A DNA stretch of 64,000 nt from Nelumbo lutea (lineage: Eukaryota > Streptophyta > Magnoliopsida > Proteales > Nelumbonaceae): the NCBI GenBank assembly GCA_022828595.1, contig JAKGHH010000002.1:40704222-40768221 (forward strand), in the 5' to 3' direction. Positions 33,461-43,745 of the stretch are shown here, piece after piece. Numbering within the stretch: the stretch's first letter is position 1; the number at the start of each line of letters is the position of its first letter. Under the pieces are notes generated by a model. That model saw nothing but the letters and a program-made list of their open reading frames with translations, had not been told where the DNA came from and did not search any database. The translations under genes were made by a program, and so were the position numbers.

Positions 33461-34275
33461 TTCTGAGACGAATAACACCTTATAACATTAGTATTGTGGA
33501 GAAGCTATTTTAAGTAGAGAGAACTACAGCCTACACCTACAGGGTAGCTTCTACATCCTTGGCAGTTCCGCGATTACAGCTTCATGAGCAGGTGGGACTT
33601 GGTTAGGTGCGCCTACACCTATGTACCATGAATATGGTCATCAATGGAATAGGAAATAATGTGATGAGTTTGGGTCTTCAATCGTTGTTTGCCAGGCTGA
33701 AGAGAGGAAGAACCCAAGAGCTTGAAGCTTTTTACTTGCAATGGAGTGTAACAAACAAGGATGTCTGCGCTTTCCCTTACTAGAATGTGTAACAACGTCC
33801 ACCATCATATATAGGGTTAGTGAGCATCAGGTAAGGAGTTGCAACAGCAGCCTCCAACAGCTTCAGTACGTACTGACTGGTACTAGAACTGTAGAGAATT
33901 GGCAATACGAAATATGCATATATTTGAGATCTTCTGCCAACAAAACATGCTCCAACTCCCTACCACCCCGCACAATTCACTATGAGACTGGACTGACTAT
34001 AAAAGTGAGACCCGCTATGTATGAGATGTGTGGTGTGAGATTATGGCGGTTCGAGGGTTGAAATGTGTTGGTGTGAGATTATGGCGGTGATCCAGACTCA
34101 TATATGAAATCTAAATGTTATCTTTACAATTGTTAAAATTGAGGGTGCAGTTTGAAAGTTACAACTATACGAAATGTGATTGTCCTTTGTAAACAGTGGG
34201 ACAATTCCTAGGATAAATGGGGGAGAACTATTATCAACCCCATGGGTTAGGGTCACTTTTGTCATTTAAAAGTTT
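33461..34275. other. Intergenic stretch, nothing recognised
   Basis: No domain, element end or RNA gene is apparent. The 106-codon ORF at 33741-34061 has no motif I recognise. A tgtgagattatggcggt phrase occurs twice (34031 and 34070), a small local direct repeat. Confidence 0.55.
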
Positions 34276-34801
34276 GGGTATATTTCTGAAACCTCCCCTG
34301 AAGTTTCTAACCATTGCTGGAACCTCCCCTAAAGTTTGGTAGTTGCGATCACCCCCTCAACTTTCCCCCTTTGTTAAAATCCTCTAATAAGAAGCACAAA
34401 AATGTTCAAAATGCCCATGCAGTTACTGTTGTGGCTGATTTTACAGAAAAAACAATACAAACTTCATGAACAACCAAAAAATGGAGAGTTTAATTAAAGT
34501 TGTAGTTTTACCTTTGAGAAATTGATATGAAGGGCAAATTTAAAAAATAAATCAATTTCAGAAAAAAAAAAATTGGAGGGGCTTGGGGTACTGATTGATT
34601 TGAACAAAAAATTTTGGAGAATAAACATTATGGTCAAAAGTAACTAATTGCATGGGTATTTTAGACATTTTCATGCCTCTTGTCAGAGGATTCTAAAAGA
34701 TGAGGACTACTGCAACTATATTAGAAAGTTCAGGAGAGGTGATTGTAATTACCAAACTTCAGGAGAGGTTTTAGCAACAGAAAAAAAAAAAAAAAAAACC
34801 C
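34276..34801. mobile_element. MULE-type MITE with long inverted ends
   Basis: Starts GGGTATATTTCTGAAACCTC. The inverted right end holds CTCCTGAAGTTTGGTAATTAC and CACCTCTCCTGAACTTTC in the same order as the left arm's CCCCTAAAGTTTGGTAGTTG and CACCCCCTCAACTTTC. Arms are about 100 bp. The right tip is a run of about 22 A before CCC. No matching 9-bp TSD was found, so exact ends are uncertain. Confidence 0.6.
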
Positions 34802-34818
34802 TTTAGTCTGTACAAGAA

Positions 34819-35232
34819 TAGGGGTGTCGATTGGATTAGATTTGGTTCAATCCTATCCGGTTCAATGTGAGTCCATTATAAATGAATCAGGTCCAATCCA
34901 ATTCAATGAATGTTTTGGACCAATTTGGACCGGTCCAATTCAATATTTGGACCGTCCAATCTGTTCTAATTCATTTTGATTTAGATTGGTTTCAACCCAA
35001 ACCCGGTCCATTGACACATATGTTCTTATCTTATATCAATGGATCAGATATTGGCTTAATCCAACCCAACCCAATATAAATTTGTTATGGATGGACCAAG
35101 TCCAATCCAATCTAATAAATATTTTGGACCCCATTGGTCCAATCCAATATGTCTTCTTGGTCCATCCAATCCGTCCAAATTGATTTCGTACTGGACGGGG
35201 TCCAAACCAAAATCGGTCCATTGGCACCCTTA
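34819..35232. mobile_element. hAT-type MITE with 8-bp TSD
   Basis: The ends TAGGGGTGTC and, as reverse complement of the right end, TAAGGGTGCC are inverted repeats. The flanks are tacaagaa (34811-34818) and tacaagat (35233-35240), 7 of 8 identical. The interior repeats ggtccaatccaat-type phrases many times. It lies about 100 bp downstream of the GLR-A stop codon. Confidence 0.75.
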
Positions 35233-35338
35233 TACAAGATAACAAGAATGTATAAATTTCCATCATCTAACTAGGTTGTGTTTTATAAATCCACATACAT
35301 CAATGCCATAACAAAAAGCGGCAATAAATCAATCAAAC

Positions 35339-35965
35339 TCAACTCCTTCCACCAGTCATCTCAGGTCTAGTTGATCGCTCCATTCTTTGATTGCTAAGCT
35401 CAATAAAATAAGTCATTTCTTGAGAGAGAGATACATTTGGAATTGCATTGACAAGCTCAGTAGAGGGTCTTCCTTCTTCATCAGGGGGAGGAGTGCAATT
35501 TCCATCTATCCGGTTAGAAATGACTGACGGACTTTGTGGTACATTATTGTTATCAGGTTGTGGTTTGGCTCTTACACCTCCCACTTCATTTTGATCTTTG
35601 CAGCAACAACAACTCATTGAAGTAGCTGAGGATGTCTCTTTCTCATCAAATCTTCTTGCCATGATTACCAGCTTTTCCCAAACGGAGGTGTTTGGATTAA
35701 CGTTCACAACTAAATGTCTGTTCCTGCAATAGAAAGTAATGGAGAATATGACGAGTGCTGAAACTGAAGCAACTCCGGTGATGAGGAAGAGACCCCAAAA
35801 GCTATTCATGGTAAGACTGTTGGAAGAAACCATTGTGTCAGGGTCCGGGCAATAGGTTTGTTTCCCAAACCAGGCTTGCTCAATCTGTGCCAATTTATCT
35901 CCCTCTGTGACGTTTAGAACCGCTCTTGATACATCAGCTACTAAAGGAGATCCTCTTGGATAGAC
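35339..35965 (-). CDS. GLR2.x: GLR-A exon 5: end of S2, M4 and C-terminal tail
   Basis: Begins VYPRGSPLVADVSRAVLNVT after a TATAG acceptor. M4 is SFWGLFLITGVASVSALVIF. A Cys run (CCCCKDQ) and a Ser/Pro-rich tail lead to the TGA at 35341-35339. 208 codons. Confidence 0.9.
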   Translation of the reverse strand, partial: VYPRGSPLVADVSRAVLNVTEGDKLAQIEQAWFGKQTYCPDPDTMVSSNSLTMNSFWGLFLITGVASVSALVIFSITFYCRNRHLVVNVNPNTSVWEKLVIMARRFDEKETSSATSMSCCCCKDQNEVGGVRAKPQPDNNNVPQSPSVISNRIDGNCTPPPDEEGRPSTELVNAIPNVSLSQEMTYFIELSNQRMERSTRPEMTGGRS

Positions 35966-36038
35966 CTATACATGACAAAACCGGCCAAATTAGCTTTAGA
36001 TGTCTACTGAAATGGTTTCTGCAACTCTGCGCGTGTCT

Positions 36039-36040
<2 letters not shown>

Positions 36041-36070
<30 letters not shown>
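36041..36070. repeat. (GA)n microsatellite at the GLR-A exon 4 donor
   Basis: Fifteen GA units start a few bases inside the intron, so the pre-mRNA has GTAAG followed by a long CU run right after the 5' splice site. Confidence 0.95.
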
Positions 36071-36075
<5 letters not shown>

Positions 36076-36482
36076 AAAGCCAAAGCCATCGGTTTTATAC
36101 GTAGGTCCAACCATTGTGTACTTGGAACAATAACTTGATAGAATGAGCTTGATGTAAGGGATCTCATCATAAACAGCATCAAAGCCACCATTATGACTCC
36201 CTTTCGTCAAACCATCATTACATTCTTCTACAGAGTTATAAACCTTCAGCTTGGACTCGTCAAAACCCATCTTTTTTAAGAACCCCACCACGAATGAACC
36301 ATCTTGGTAGCCAACATTCTTTCCACTTCTTATGAGCTCTTGTACATCAGTAATGGTGGGTTGGAGCTTCTGGACTGTCAACATCGAAGCTAAGCTTGCC
36401 GTGTAACTTGAAGAAAGAATGAGAACAACAAACACCCAAATGATCACAACGAACCTAGCCAAATTGCTTGCAACTCTCTCTC
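36076..36482 (-). CDS. GLR2.x: GLR-A exon 4: M3 and lobe S2
   Basis: In the family frame it reads ERVASNLARFVVIIWVFVVL (M3), SSSYTASLASMLTVQKLQPT and IPYIKLILSSYCSKYTMVGP to YKTDGFGF. The acceptor GGTGCAG and donor GTAAGT are clean. With the upstream deletion this exon would be entered in the wrong frame. Confidence 0.9.
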
Positions 36483-36561
36483 CTGCACCACGAGAATAGT
36501 TGTTACTGTATCATCTACTGTACTACGTATTCTAAATAAATCGAAGTGGAAAAGGCATTAC

Positions 36562-36866
36562 TGTGTGCGAAAACGAGCGTTGAACCAAAGAGTCACTCCG
36601 ATTTGATCTCCAATGGAACCTCTAAAATCATCACTTACTCGATGTTCAAGAACCCAAACAACAAATCCAGTGAAAATGAAGAAAGCACCATTTATTAACC
36701 AAAGATCCCTACTCAAAGGTGTCAAGAAAATCCATGCATTCTTCTTATCATCCTTCTTTACTGGAACAATCATGGATACTCCGGACTCTGTATATGGCAA
36801 TGTAAAATCTACATACAGGGATCTATTGGCTATGATAGTAGTATCTCCCACGACTGCATCATATTT
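36562..36866 (-). pseudogene. GLR2.x: GLR-A exon 3: M1 and pore loop, with 8-bp deletion
   Basis: Reads KYDAVVGDTTIIANRSLYVD, FTLPYTESGVSMIVPVKK, M1 (LWLINGAFFIFTGFVVWVLE) and IGDQIGVTLWF, then leaves the family frame. TGGTTC is followed directly by AACGCTCGTTTTCGCACACA, where the family has eight more bases between. The 305-bp exon should be 313 bp to keep phase. Confidence 0.88.
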
Positions 36867-36972
36867 CTGTTCAACATACAAATATATATAGACATTATTG
36901 CAACAAGAATGAAGAACATATATAGATTGATAGACAAATTTGTAATCAGAAAACAAGATTAATTAAACTTAC

Positions 36973-38312
36973 CTGGAGATATACTTGGTAGATCAAGTTA
37001 TCGTAACTACCAGCGCTTTTGTCATCAGCCTTCTCGAAGGGAACAAACTCGTAAGGTACTGCATATGGCAATGCCTCCATTACAGCCTTGAATACGTCGA
37101 TGCAGTATCCAGTGAAAATTGTTTGGTTAGTATGTGAATCTCGTGTCACCTTCACAAACTCACTGAATCCATCCTTCACTGGAACTCCAACTCTCAACTT
37201 CTTTCCACTGGTAGGAATCACCCAACCCTTGGGTATAGCTGTAGTGTCACCCGGCCATATAATAGTGCGGAGATTGGCCTTTGAAGTTGAATAAATTTGA
37301 GTACTTGTAACATTCATTTCTCTCAGAATTCCATTTCTTGGAGTCCAGAATCCTACTTCTTTCCACCCATTCCCTATCACATTCAGAATCTGGAAGGCTG
37401 ATGATTGCAATTGCCCATCAACAAGGCGGAAATCCCCACTTAGGCCTCGAAATTCAGTCTTCAGAATTGTTTGGAGAAGCTTGGGACCTATTTGAGAGAC
37501 TCCAAGTGTGGCAAGGTCGGTGGAATTCTCCGAGAATTGTATCTGCTGGTAGCTAGAATTTTCACCTCCAACTTTCTCTGCTGCCATTGCTAGTGCCTTG
37601 GCAGTATCATAAGCCCATAGCCCAAAGATGTCTAGGTTGCTCATTAATGGGCTATCTGGGTTATCTTGTTGGAACTTCTTTTTCCATCTAACTTTGAAAT
37701 TTTCGAGCTCTTTGGATTTTGGAACATAGGGTCTTATTCCCAATACGCCTTGCATGGAATCAATGACAGAAGGATCCATGGAATCAAGGAGATTAGTTAG
37801 CCCATCTGTGAGAATCCATACATATTCATCAGTCATCATTTCAGCCACTTTGGCCATCAAGAAGAAGCGAGACCCGATAGAGGGTGTCATGTGTACAACA
37901 AACACTCTAGTTTGCATCGTCTTCAACTTGTAAAGTTGTGCAAGAATTTGATCTTCAGATGCAAAAGGAGGAATAACACTCCTGTAAGGGACACGGGTGT
38001 CTATCTGTTGGAAAGCATCAGTTAAGAAAGGTACAATTCCATTTCCATAATTGGTGTCTTCATAGATGGGTACTGCTTCCTTCCATCCAAAAGCCTGGAA
38101 AATGGCAGCAATTGCTTTCACTTGAGAGGAGTCATTTAATGCAGTCCGCACAAAATATGGGGTTTCAGCTGAAGAGAGGGTTGGACTCGTTGCAGAGAAA
38201 GAGACAATGGGCACCTGAGTTCTATTTCCAAGATCTATCACAAAGTTGGCCTCTGCAGATGTTTGTGGTCCTATTATGGCTTGTACTTGTGTGTTCTTTA
38301 ACAGGTCCAAAG
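36973..38312 (-). CDS. GLR2.x: GLR-A exon 2: amino-terminal domain and ligand lobe S1
   Basis: Open for 1340 bp. Starts in mid-codon with (A)LDLLKNTQVQAIIGPQTSA, the usual GLR exon 2 start after a CACAG acceptor. Contains AFGWKEAVPIYEDTNYGNGI and VWILTDGLTNLLDSM, then S1 with KKLRVGVPVKDGFSEFVKV and FTGYCIDVFKAVMEALPYAV. Donor GTAAGT at 36972. No stop inside. Confidence 0.9.
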
Positions 38313-39340
38313 CTGTGATTGAAGAAAACAAATGCCAAAGAAGTTTCACTACAAAGGATATACTAAGGAAAAGAAGAAAATAAAACACATGATTCTGTAT
38401 CTTGTGACCAAAATTTAACCTGCACAAAAAGATTACAGTACACATATTGGAAGTAGTATGCCCTGATGATTGACCAGGTCGCAAGTTGCACCATTAATGG
38501 AGGTGTCTAGTTGTGATCAGCCCCACACGTATAAAAGAAAAGTCAACAATCAAACATTGCCCAATATCAAGTCAAACAACCATATAGATGCAACATGGTC
38601 AAAACCAGGGGTTATGGGAGGCAAGATCCATATACTTCTGAGGACCGGCCCAGATAATTTTGCCATCTGTTCTGTATTTTTTTTGTTCATCAAAATCCAC
38701 CATCCAATGTGCATACCACATAAGTTGGACAAAAAATCAGGCTTACCCTCATGTCAAATGCATCATTTGAAACGAGGTCCCTCTCTCTCAAGACAGAAAC
38801 GAAGACATCTCTAATCCTACTTGTAAGCATTTGATTTATAATCAACATTCCTTTACTAGGGGTATTTTTGTATTTTTGTGCCCCTAGGGGTATTTTTGTA
38901 TTTTTGTAGACCTATTGTGTTGTACGACCAGTATAGTATAAATACAATGCTTCACTTGACTTAAATAGTTCTTTTGAGGCCTTAACTCAATAGCCTCTTC
39001 TTCTTCTTCCTTTTTTCCTTTCTTCTTCTCCTTCTTCTCCTGCTCAAGAGGGACAATGGCACATCGTAAGATTTCCAAGATAACACAAATTTCTATTCTA
39101 ACATCGAGTACTGTAATCAATTGATCCTTCAAACCAGATGTAATGACATGCAAATATGTCAAATATGCACTGTAATTTACAAGGGTTTTTCTTCTCAATT
39201 TCTTCCTGGTGTAATTCCAACACACCAACTTTAGAATTCCTTCAAGCCTTACACATTAACAACAAAAAATATAGTAAACTGAGAGTTTGTACAATAAAAT
39301 CTAGTATGCTCCCTTGGTTGGCAAAGTTGTGACCCATTTA
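38313..39340. other. Stretch upstream of GLR-A exon 2, no exon found
   Basis: This is where GLR-A exon 1 (signal peptide plus about 90 residues) is expected. I find no GVILDL- or KTRLVLHIRDS-like coding on the minus strand. A (ctt)n tract lies at 38995-39045. The phrase aggggtatttttgtattttt is repeated at 38858 and 38885. Confidence 0.55.
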
Positions 39341-39538
39341 TCAAGTTTTTTTGTCTACTCTTCTATTCAAATGTGGTACTTTTTGATCCGGAGGTTGAGA
39401 AGGAACCCTGCTGAGGAGCCACACCAAAGCTACACCAACCAAAGCACCAGAAAGATGAGCAATGTGATTGACATTTTGCAAGTGACCCCTGCTAAAACTG
39501 CCTGACATTCCAGTTGAAGCTTGTGCTGCTTCCATCAC
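39341..39538 (-). CDS. Last exon of a plastid rhomboid-like protein (RBL10/11 type)
   Basis: Rhomboids are intramembrane serine proteases or inactive relatives; RBL10 and RBL11 act in the chloroplast envelope. After a TTAG acceptor the exon reads VMEAAQASTGMSGSF, then LQNVNHIAHLSGALVGVALV and WLLSRVPSQPPDQ to a stop. The HxxHLxGAxxG pattern is the last transmembrane helix with the catalytic-dyad His region. The exon opens in phase 0. No upstream RBL exon is recognised as far as 41.8 kb; a Copia relic and a 9-kb Gypsy element occupy the expected space. It may be the 3' end of a gene with a very long intron, or a stranded gene fragment. Confidence 0.8.
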   Translation of the reverse strand: MMEAAQASTGMSGSFSRGHLQNVNHIAHLSGALVGVALVWLLSRVPSQPPDQKVPHLNRRVDKKT

Positions 39539-39859
39539 CTAATTACCATTGATGACAATAGAAAAAGCTTATCAACATAGATTAGAAGCAAAAATTTGAG
39601 GTTAACAATACTGAATCCAACATATAGAACCCAAAGGGGCTAGAAGGGCCAGGGGCAGATAAAAATGGCTTGGTTTGAAGTAGTAATAAATGATTTAAGT
39701 CTTCATAATTTAACAATAGAGTTTTGGCTTTATTTGGGGTGGATCTAAGCCATCCCTAACATTGAATAATGTCCTCTACCAATCATTCTCCCCAAAGCCA
39801 AATCCTGAAACACACAAGTGTTGGGGGGAAAAGGTTATTAAACAATTCAAAGACTTTGT

Positions 39860-41090
39860 AATGCAACTAATATAGAGAAGACTGGTGGACATCTTGAGAA
39901 CATGGTAAACATCAGATAAGCAAAGGCCCATGGGTAGGGAGATAACTTCCTACTTGGTAATAGTAGGAAAGAATCCATCAACAAGTTTAACTTTATCTCT
40001 GAAAAGGGAAGACTCACCAGTCATGTGGTTTGTGGACCCTACTTCAATAATCCACTGTGATTGAGAAGTGAAGTTGACACATAAAGAGCATGGTACTTAG
40101 ATGACCATGCTCAACCTGTTTGAGAACATGCCCAAACTGTTTAAATTGATCATGTGTGGTACTTAGAAGACCTTTAGGTATAGAGCCCATAGGTTGAACT
40201 AGAGAGGAGATACTTTGATTTGGTTGCTGCTGACTTTCTTGCTTAGTTGCAGAGGAGGCAATAATAGCTGCATTATGCCTTTTACTTTGCTTCCCTTGGA
40301 ACTTCTTAGGCTTACCAGTCATGTCCAAACAAAACTCTTTTGTGTGGCTAGGCATCTTACAATGGCGCCACCAAAGCTGATCCATGTCATTTTCACCCTT
40401 CTTTTGCACTTCACCCTTCTTGCCATCACCTTTAAATAATAAAGCCACCTGCTCCTTAGTGGAATAAATAGCAATCTTCCTACTTTCCTCAGACTGAATC
40501 AATGCAAAAACTTCTTCAAGACCTGGCACTTGACCATCCAAAATCTGAACACGGATAGGTTTATAAATAGAATTCAGATCTGCTAGAAACCAAAAAAATT
40601 CTTTCTTCGGAAATCAACTCTCTATAGGCTGGAGCATCCTCCTCACCTTACCAGTTATTAGTCTTGTAATAGTCCAAGTGTCCACCTCCTTCCACATGCA
40701 AGTCATGCCGTGACTCAATTTGGAGGTGGTAAATCCAAACAAAATGTCTTTGTTCTGAATATGTTGATTTTGCTTGGTTCCAAATCTTCTTGACTATTTC
40801 TGCCCTCATAAAATTCTAAGAGTAGGCTGAATTGAAGATGTAAGTCATGACATAATCATATAATTTTTTTGCTCCCACTTCTCATAATCAGCCCCTTCAC
40901 TAACAAGTTTCTTAGCATTCCCAATAAGATACCCCAGCTTTCCCTTAGCTCCAGAAATCATCTTCACACTCTTGGACCTTTCCTAGTAATTTAATCCATC
41001 AAGAAGAACAATGGACACAGGTAAACCCATGCCTGCCCATTCCACCAAGCGAAGCAACTTGCCCTCCAGAACAATGGACACTCTTGGACC
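39860..41090 (-). mobile_element. Copia gag-protease relic, minus strand
   Basis: The 165-codon frame 40541-40044 reads VPGLEEVFALIQSEESRKIA, ends in a broken zinc knuckle (LWWRHCKMPSHTKEFCLDMTG) and approaches the protease. The protease follows in another frame as WIIEVGSTNHMTG (family IIDSGSTxHMTG), so the catalytic Asp is mutated. Further gag pieces extend to about 41090. Confidence 0.75.
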
Positions 41091-41099
41091 GTTTCAGGT

Positions 41100-41869
41100 C
41101 ACACAGTCACATGACTAACAATTGAAGAAAACAGCACCACTGCTATACTGGGAGGGTCAAAACTGATCCAAAGGTACTTACTCACGACATGCTAACACTT
41201 GCACCATGCAACCACTGCCATTGTAACTCATTTAGTACACCATATAAAACCCTTGATGAAGCTCACCTTTTTTTACTGCAGAAACCTATCATTTAATACA
41301 CTTCGGGTGAAAGTCTAGCAATGTGGCATGTAATCAAGGTAAGGTCTGTTTCTATTTGGGACCCAGGAGAAGATGATGCCAACCCAGAATCAATTTTTGA
41401 TTTAGGAAAGGAAGTCACATCTCATACATCCATATCAAAGCACAACTTCCTTCTAAAAGTGAGTGAGTGGTTTGTTTGGTTCAACCTCCTTGTGGTGCTA
41501 CAGAGAGATGGCCATTGCCTAAAACAACCACCCATGCACCTGTTTGTCCAAATTCACATAACAAGCATAACAGATTCTCATATAAATTCACTTCAATTGG
41601 GGGCATCTGTGCATGTCAGTTCCGTATCCTCTACCATGTCTTGACTCTTCCCTCATGGCGTCTAGGGCTGCAAATGGCATCTGTTTGTCCAAATTCCAGT
41701 TCGATTCCATCCCATTAACGTTATCTGAATTTGATTGTACTAAATATAGATTCACTACATACGATCCAAATTATATCTAATACATGATTTAGCTATATAT
41801 ATACGTATGCATGGAACTAATTATTCATATTTAACAGATAAAATTTTAATAATTGAACCAATTAACATG
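41100..41869. other. Intergenic stretch left of the Gypsy element
   Basis: No gene recognised. The 107-codon plus-strand ORF at 41321-41644 has no motif I know. Near 41648, tagggctgcaaatggc resembles the left end of the hAT-type MITE at 54241, so a relic may start there. Confidence 0.5.
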
Positions 41870-41874
41870 GGTAT

Positions 41875-42910
41875 TGATGAAGGAAGATTTGGCCCGACCT
41901 CACAGTTATGCGATACGTGGCAAAAACAACAGCTCGGCACAAAAGCAAGTCTAAGGCGCGAACACCAAGGGGAGACACCAGCGGACCGAACTCCCTACTG
42001 GGGGCCCAAACTAACCCTTGGCCCCAAACCAGAAAGTAATCCGAACTGGCCTACCTCACCAGTTCGGGATATACCTCGTCGAACTGGCCAACCTTGTAAT
42101 AGTTCGAGATACACCTCGCCGAACTGGCCTACCTTATCAGATCGGGATATACCACACCAAACTGGCCAACCTTGTAACAGTTCGGGATACACCTCGCCGA
42201 AATGGCCTACCTTATCAGTTCGGGATATACCTCGCCGAACTGGCCAACCTTGTAACAGTTCGGGATACACCTCGCCGAACTGGCCTGCCTTGTAACAGTT
42301 CGGGATACACCTCGCCGAATTGGCCTGCCTTGTAACAGCTCGGGGTACCCCTCGCCGAACTGACCTGCCCTATACATACCTCCGAACTCAAGACTTCGCC
42401 TCGCTCACCACTCCACATCAGCTTCTGGGCACCAAAACCAAACAAGTCGTACCATGCCTAACATTGAGGAAGTCCGTACCCGAGGGCGCCGCACCTGACT
42501 GACTTGGGATCTGACGCTTGACAGCCGCACCCTAAACGACCACCGGCCACCGCCACCTGACACCACCATCTCCAGTTAGAGAGACGGTTAGGCAGTGACG
42601 GTTTTGTCCCAGTAGAAAGGACGACGACCGAATTGATAGACGCAAGGGTAATCATACCCGACCTGACAACGACCTCGGAGCGAGTGCACGAAGTGATTAT
42701 AAGAGCCCTCTGCCCCCAACAAACAAGGTATGTGAACTTTGCGCTATCTGGTCTACACTTTGCCTTTGAGAGATTACTGACTTGAGCTTTGGAGTTATCA
42801 CACCGGGTTCCCCTCGGAGCTCTCTCATCTTTCCCATTTCAGGCTCCCCGACGCTCCAGCTCAGAGGCGAGTTCGTTGATAGCTAAGACCGACTGGATCG
42901 CACTCCATCA
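41875..42910 (+). repeat. 5' LTR
   Basis: Starts TG and ends CA, paired with 49848-50883. A TATA box (TATAAGAG, from 42698) precedes the presumed transcription start. A tandem array occupies 42036-42370 upstream of it. Confidence 0.95.
42036..42370 (+). repeat. Alternating 38/40-bp tandem array in the 5' LTR
   Basis: Eight units with the core cgaactggcc...cagttcgggata.acctcgc, of length 38 (A, with ccttatcagttc) or 40 (B, with ccttgtaacagttc), in the order A B A B A B B B plus a partial unit. It lies in the U3 region upstream of the TATA box. ORFs predicted here on both strands are repeat artefacts. Confidence 0.9.
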
Positions 42911-42912
42911 AT

Positions 42913-42930
42913 TGGCGCCGTCTGTGGGAA
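42913..42930 (+). other. Primer binding site
   Basis: TGGCGCCGTCTGTGGGAA begins two bases after the 5' LTR. It would pair with a tRNA whose 3' end reads ...GGCGCCA, as is usual for Tat/Athila-type Gypsy elements. I do not name the tRNA. Confidence 0.85.
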
Positions 42931-42995
42931 CGCTTCTAAAAGCCTCCCTCTAAATCTCTTTTACCTACCCTTCTTTCAAAAACTCCAACACCGAA

Positions 42996-43745
42996 ATGGC
43001 CTCCTCCAGCAGTGCCGGACGTGGAACCGAAACAGCCACTACCGGAGAGCAACTTCATGCTCCAGCGGTGTGCATTGGGCAATTCACCATCCCCCTTTCA
43101 GTGGATGGGATCCCAAGTTTGAATGTGCCACATGCGGTGGCACCTCTAAACACTCCCTCGCTGAACATCCCTCTCCCACTCCCCATCGAAACGAACTTCG
43201 CGGAACCAACTGCTGTCCCACTGGCAGCCCGCCAAAATTAGATAGATGATCTGATGCAATGCATGCGGGCAATGCAAGCCCAAATGCAGTAATTCCAGCA
43301 GCACCAACTCCAGCAACACCAGGTGTTGCACCACCTCTCCCAACACCATTATCAACAACAATTCCCTCAGCTACCCTTGAACCAGCCGCTCCCCCCCCCC
43401 CGGCACCCTGTTTCAAAGCCGGTCAAGGCCTCCTCCCAAGGTGGACGACCTCACCAAGGAGAGGCTTCCCGACCGTAGAACCCCCCTAACAGTCAGGCTT
43501 CATCCCCGGGCCGAAAGCAAAGAAAGATCACCCCCGCTTCGTAGCCCGCAGGTGGGTCAAGAACCTTGCCAACAAAGTCACCTCGGCGCTCCAAGCCCGA
43601 GTTCCCACTCACGGAGAACCGCTTCAATGCATTAGCAGCAGGCCAGCAATCCGGGCCAATTGAGCTCGGCAACACAGAGGCAAGCAACGCCAGCACTAGG
43701 CCCAATCAAAGAAGGCGCCGGTGAAGTCACCGAACTGCTACCCGC
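42996..43745 (+). pseudogene. Gag leader segment, broken
   Basis: Opens with ATG and MASSSSAGRGTETATTGEQL and runs to a stop at 43241. The other frames then carry a Gln-rich (QQHQLQQHQ-like) and Pro-rich stretch. It is probably the original N-terminus of gag, now shifted out of frame. Confidence 0.55.

Larger units (their letters stand above)
35339..38312 (-). pseudogene. GLR2.x: GLR-A: glutamate receptor-like channel, clade 2 type, frameshifted and lacking exon 1
   Basis: Plant GLRs are ligand-gated cation channels of the plasma membrane, related to animal ionotropic glutamate receptors. Exons 38312-36973, 36866-36562, 36482-36076 and 35965-35339 encode most of the amino-terminal (periplasmic-fold) domain, ligand-binding lobe S1, M1, the pore loop, M3, lobe S2 and M4 plus the cytosolic tail. 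Phases fit a normal four-exon GLR tail, except that the pore exon lacks 8 bp where the family motif FWFSFSTLVFAHR is encoded. The result reads WFNARFRTQ and meets a TGA about 12 codons into the next exon's shifted frame. The first exon (signal peptide and about 90 residues) is not seen to 41 kb. Clade assignment comes from memory of the family. Probably a pseudogene unless the deletion is an assembly error. Confidence 0.88.

Noticed and set aside
33741..34061. 106-codon ORF considered as a small gene
   Set aside because: No motif, no splice context, no homology I recognise, and no neighbouring regulatory signal.
36004..36075. Ser-Leu repeat extension of GLR-A exon 4
   Set aside because: It reads through the GTAAGT donor into a (CT)n tract in the intron; the family protein ends this exon at DGFGF.
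41995..42335. Overlapping ORFs on both strands with repeating CNSSGYTSPNWP- or EVYPELLQGWP-like peptides
   Set aside because: They are produced by the 38/40-bp tandem array in the LTR. The unit pair is 78 bp, a multiple of three, so it keeps all frames open without selection. The same holds at 49968-50308.
42913..42930. Naming the primer tRNA of the Gypsy element
   Set aside because: The TGGCGCC start fits several tRNAs ending GGCGCCA. I could not assign one without a tRNA database.
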